From positions 24,931 to 88,930 of the forward strand of contig CADEEV010000018.1 of NCBI GenBank assembly GCA_902826455.1: DNA of 64,000 bases. The letters are read 5' to 3'. Origin of the DNA: an uncultured Acidobacteriota bacterium (lineage in GTDB: Bacteria > Acidobacteriota > Vicinamibacteria > Fen-336). The notes under the pieces were generated by a model. The model made no database searches. It had not been told where the DNA came from and saw only the letters and a list, made by a program, of their open reading frames with translations. The position numbers were made by a program, and so were the translations under genes. Numbering within the stretch: position 1 is the stretch's first letter; each line of letters starts with the position of its first letter. Below are positions 62,192-64,000 of this stretch, piece by piece.

Positions 62192-62268
62192 TGGTGCTGG
62201 CGGAGGGAGTCGAACCCCCACTGTGCCGATTTTAAGTCAGCCGCCTCTGCCAGTTGGGCTACGCCAGC
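62192..62268 (-). tRNA. tRNA with UAA anticodon (Leu by anticodon), short variable loop
   Basis: Reads GCTGGCG acceptor 5' strand (62268-62262) and CGCCAGC 3' strand (62202-62196), perfect pairing, A73 at 62195 and encoded CCA (62194-62192). The T arm has a five-base stem around TTCGACT, and the D arm contains the GG pair in AACTGGCAG. The anticodon loop CTTAAAA gives UAA, reading UUA leucine codons. The variable region is only five bases (ACAGT), whereas leucine tRNAs normally have a long variable arm. Total 77 with CCA. It lies 18 bases after the suhB stop and may share its transcript. Confidence 0.88.
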
Positions 62269-62286
62269 GCGCTCGGCGTCAGTCTC

Positions 62287-63081
62287 TCACGACTCGCGCT
62301 CGGCAGCGTCCTCGCGGAACACGGCGAGCATCGCCTCGTGGAGAGCGCCGTTCGAGGCCACGGTCTCGTCCGCGCGCAGCCCGATCGGCGAGCCGTCGAA
62401 GCGCGACATCCGCCCCCCCGCCTCCTCGACGAGCAGGGCGCCCGCGAGCACGTCCCAGGGCTTGAGGCGCTCCTCCCAGAAGCCGTCGATGCGGCCGGCC
62501 GCCAGGTAGCTCAGGTCGAGAGCCGCGGCGCCGTCCCGGCGGATCGCCCGGGCATGGGCCATGAACCGGTTGAACAGACGCAGGCTCGACGCGAGATCCA
62601 CCTTGAAGTCGTAGGGAAACCCGGTGGTGAGCAGGCTGCGCACGAGATCGTCCGACGTCGTGACGCGCAGGCGGCGGCCGTTGAGATGGGCGCCCGCCCC
62701 GCGCTCGGCCGTGAACAGCTCGTCCTTAATGGGATCGTAGACCGCCGAGGCCACGATCTCGCCGTCGCGGGCGAGGGCGATCGAGGTGCAGAAGAAGGGA
62801 TAGGCGTGGGCGAAGTTCGTGGTGCCGTCGAGGGGATCGATGAACCAGACGAAGCGCGAGCCCGTCCGCTCGATGAAGGTCTCCTCGGTGACGAAGTCGT
62901 GGTCGGGGAAGCGCGCCCGGATCGTCGCGAGGATGGCGTCCTCGGACGCCTTGTCGACCTCGGTCACGAGGTCGATCTCGCCCTTGTGGCGGATGTCCAG
63001 CTTCGTGCCGTAGCGCGCTTTCTGGATGGCTCCGGCGCGCAGCGCGGCTTCGGTGGCGACGGCGAGGTACTGCCAGCTCAA
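62287..63081 (-). CDS. suhB: Inositol monophosphatase family protein, SuhB-like
   Basis: A 264-residue protein from TTG. All metal-site motifs are kept: TEETF (Glu), WFIDPLDGTTNFAHAYPFFCTS and KPWDVLAGALLVEEAGG. Length and order match SuhB/IMPase enzymes that dephosphorylate inositol 1-phosphate and related substrates; SuhB also assists rRNA transcription in E. coli. The start TTG is the first usable codon and fits homolog length. A second IMPase domain is present in the fusion protein at 57891-59879. Confidence 0.9.
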   Translation of the reverse strand: MSWQYLAVATEAALRAGAIQKARYGTKLDIRHKGEIDLVTEVDKASEDAILATIRARFPDHDFVTEETFIERTGSRFVWFIDPLDGTTNFAHAYPFFCTSIALARDGEIVASAVYDPIKDELFTAERGAGAHLNGRRLRVTTSDDLVRSLLTTGFPYDFKVDLASSLRLFNRFMAHARAIRRDGAAALDLSYLAAGRIDGFWEERLKPWDVLAGALLVEEAGGRMSRFDGSPIGLRADETVASNGALHEAMLAVFREDAAERES

Positions 63082-63125
63082 TTCTTGCTCCGCATGAAAC
63101 GACGATTGTAGGATGCCGGGACAGC

Positions 63126-64000
63126 ATGGAGAAACCCGCCGCCGAAGTGCTCCCGACGCGCGGCGCCCTGCTGCTCTTCGCCCTCGCGGCCGGCCTGCTG
63201 CTCTTCCGGCTCGGGACCGTGCCGCTGCTCGGCCCCGACGAGCCCCGCTACGTGCGGGTCGCGGTCGAGATGCACCGCTCCTCCGACTGGACGACGCCGC
63301 GCCTGCAGGGGGAGCCGTGGCTCGAGAAGCCGATCCTCTATTACTGGCTCGCGGCCTCGGCGTTCCGGGTGCTCGGCGAGACGGAGCTCGCGGCGCGGCT
63401 GCCGTCGGCGCTGGCCGGCCTCGTGCTCGTCGGCACGACGGCGCTCGTCGGCGCGCGCCTCTACGGGGCCGCGGCCGGCCTGTCGGCCGGCTTCGTGCTC
63501 GCGACCTCCCTGCTGCCGTTCGCCTATGGCCGGGCCGCCACCATGGACATGCTCCTGGCGGCCTGGGTCACGGCGGCGATCGGCTTCGTCGCTCTCGCCC
63601 TCCTCGGCATCGCGGGGCGGCTGGCGATCCCCGCGGCCTGGGCCTGCATGGGCGTCGCGTGTCTCGCCAAGGGCCCGCTGGGCGTGCTGCTGCCGGGTCT
63701 CGTGATCGTGGGCTACGCGGTGTTCACGCGCCAGGCGGAGCCGCTGCGGCGGCTGCTGTCGCTTCCGGGCCTGGTGCTGTTCGTGGCGATCGCGGCGCCG
63801 TGGTACGCCGCCATCCTCCTGGCGCAGGGCCGCCACTTCGTCGACGTGTTCTTCCTCAATCACAACCTGCAGCGCTTCACGTCCACGATCCACAACCATC
63901 CCGGCCCGATCGTGTACTACCTGCCGGTGCTGTTCCTCGGCGCGTTCGCCTGGTCCGGCCTGATCCTTCCGGCGTTCGGGGCGGCGCGGCCCTGGGCGTC
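63126..64000 (+). CDS. ArnT/PMT-type membrane glycosyltransferase, N-terminal part (cut by window end)
   Basis: The first 291 residues are visible; no stop before the window ends. TM1 is followed by the catalytic loop LLGPDEPRYVRVAVEMHRSSDWTTPRLQGEPWLEKPILYYWLAA, in which GPDEPRY holds the acidic residue of GT83 (ArnT-like) enzymes. Then repeated spans, including AWACMGVACLAKGPLGVLLPG. These enzymes transfer a sugar from a polyprenyl-phosphate donor to lipid A or protein on the periplasmic side. Starts divergent from suhB with a 44-base gap. Confidence 0.88.
   Translation, partial: MEKPAAEVLPTRGALLLFALAAGLLLFRLGTVPLLGPDEPRYVRVAVEMHRSSDWTTPRLQGEPWLEKPILYYWLAASAFRVLGETELAARLPSALAGLVLVGTTALVGARLYGAAAGLSAGFVLATSLLPFAYGRAATMDMLLAAWVTAAIGFVALALLGIAGRLAIPAAWACMGVACLAKGPLGVLLPGLVIVGYAVFTRQAEPLRRLLSLPGLVLFVAIAAPWYAAILLAQGRHFVDVFFLNHNLQRFTSTIHNHPGPIVYYLPVLFLGAFAWSGLILPAFGAARPWA

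Noticed and set aside
62192..62268. Ochre suppressor tRNA
   Set aside because: Placing U33 correctly in the loop CTTAAAA gives anticodon UAA (reads UUA), not UUA (which would read UAA).

Overview
The window is very GC-rich, densely packed bacterial chromosome with no mobile element, CRISPR array or rRNA. The best taxonomic guess is Acidobacteriota. The pointers are a CadC-like winged-helix/TolB-N/TPR regulator, a PadR plus HAAS-type membrane protein pair, several ECF sigma factors with zinc-finger anti-sigma partners, two SMP-30 lactonases, an ExeA/GspB pair and a GH63-like/GH133 pair. Another high-GC phylum such as Methylomirabilota (Rokubacteria) cannot be excluded by eye. Genes often overlap by ATGA or GTGA, and convergent genes often overlap at their stop codons, so there is very little intergenic DNA and no gene-free stretch above 300 bases.

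Layout. 1-3774 (+): end of an ExeA/GspA ATPase, GspB, an RlmN-type radical SAM methyltransferase and a GH8 lipoprotein. 3759-11620 (-): thioester alpha-2-macroglobulin, PLP decarboxylase and FkbM methyltransferase. 11723-16635 (+): MarR regulator with a palindrome on its own promoter, YceI, an M16 protease pair and a secreted protein of unknown function. 16514-31306 (-): a long co-directional block of GlcG-cupin fusion, SMP-30 with an extra N-terminal domain, NDH-2 with a cyclic-nucleotide-binding domain, DoxX, a membrane adenylate cyclase, an 1896-residue secreted beta-rich protein, a second SMP-30 and an MFS carrier.

31343-35571 looks like a metal or redox stress island. It holds a YHS-domain protein divergent from an alpha/beta hydrolase and a bufferin-like cysteine-rich peptide, then a strong terminator, then ECF sigma, two zinc-finger anti-sigma proteins, a second ECF sigma, a small cupin and a 56-residue orphan. 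The two gaps after the anti-sigma genes share the pattern TAACC-N15-CATC. 35624-38606 is an overlapping five-gene run: DUF2071, beta-propeller, site-2 protease, small membrane protein and J-domain membrane protein. Next come PadR/HAAS with a clear promoter and operator, an Xre/RES toxin-antitoxin pair, a cupin, a subtilase overlapping a third ECF sigma, and the winged-helix/TPR regulator.

45207-54419 is carbohydrate and redox metabolism: GH63-like and GH133 enzymes, a short coupled orphan, an aquaporin-family channel, a GMC oxidoreductase and a double VOC protein on (-), with an SDR divergent on (+). 54416-64000 holds a HEAT-repeat protein, an FAD oxidoreductase, a PH-like membrane protein, an inositol-monophosphatase/ADP-ribosylglycohydrolase fusion, DUF6335, an APC permease, ApaG, a short-variable-arm tRNA with a Leu(UAA) anticodon, SuhB, and the start of an ArnT/PMT-type glycosyltransferase.

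The observations I rate highest are the adenylate cyclase next to an NDH-2 carrying an apparently intact cyclic-nucleotide pocket, the sigma/anti-sigma island beside a bufferin-like peptide, the phosphatase/ADP-ribosylglycohydrolase fusion, and the unusual Leu(UAA) tRNA.
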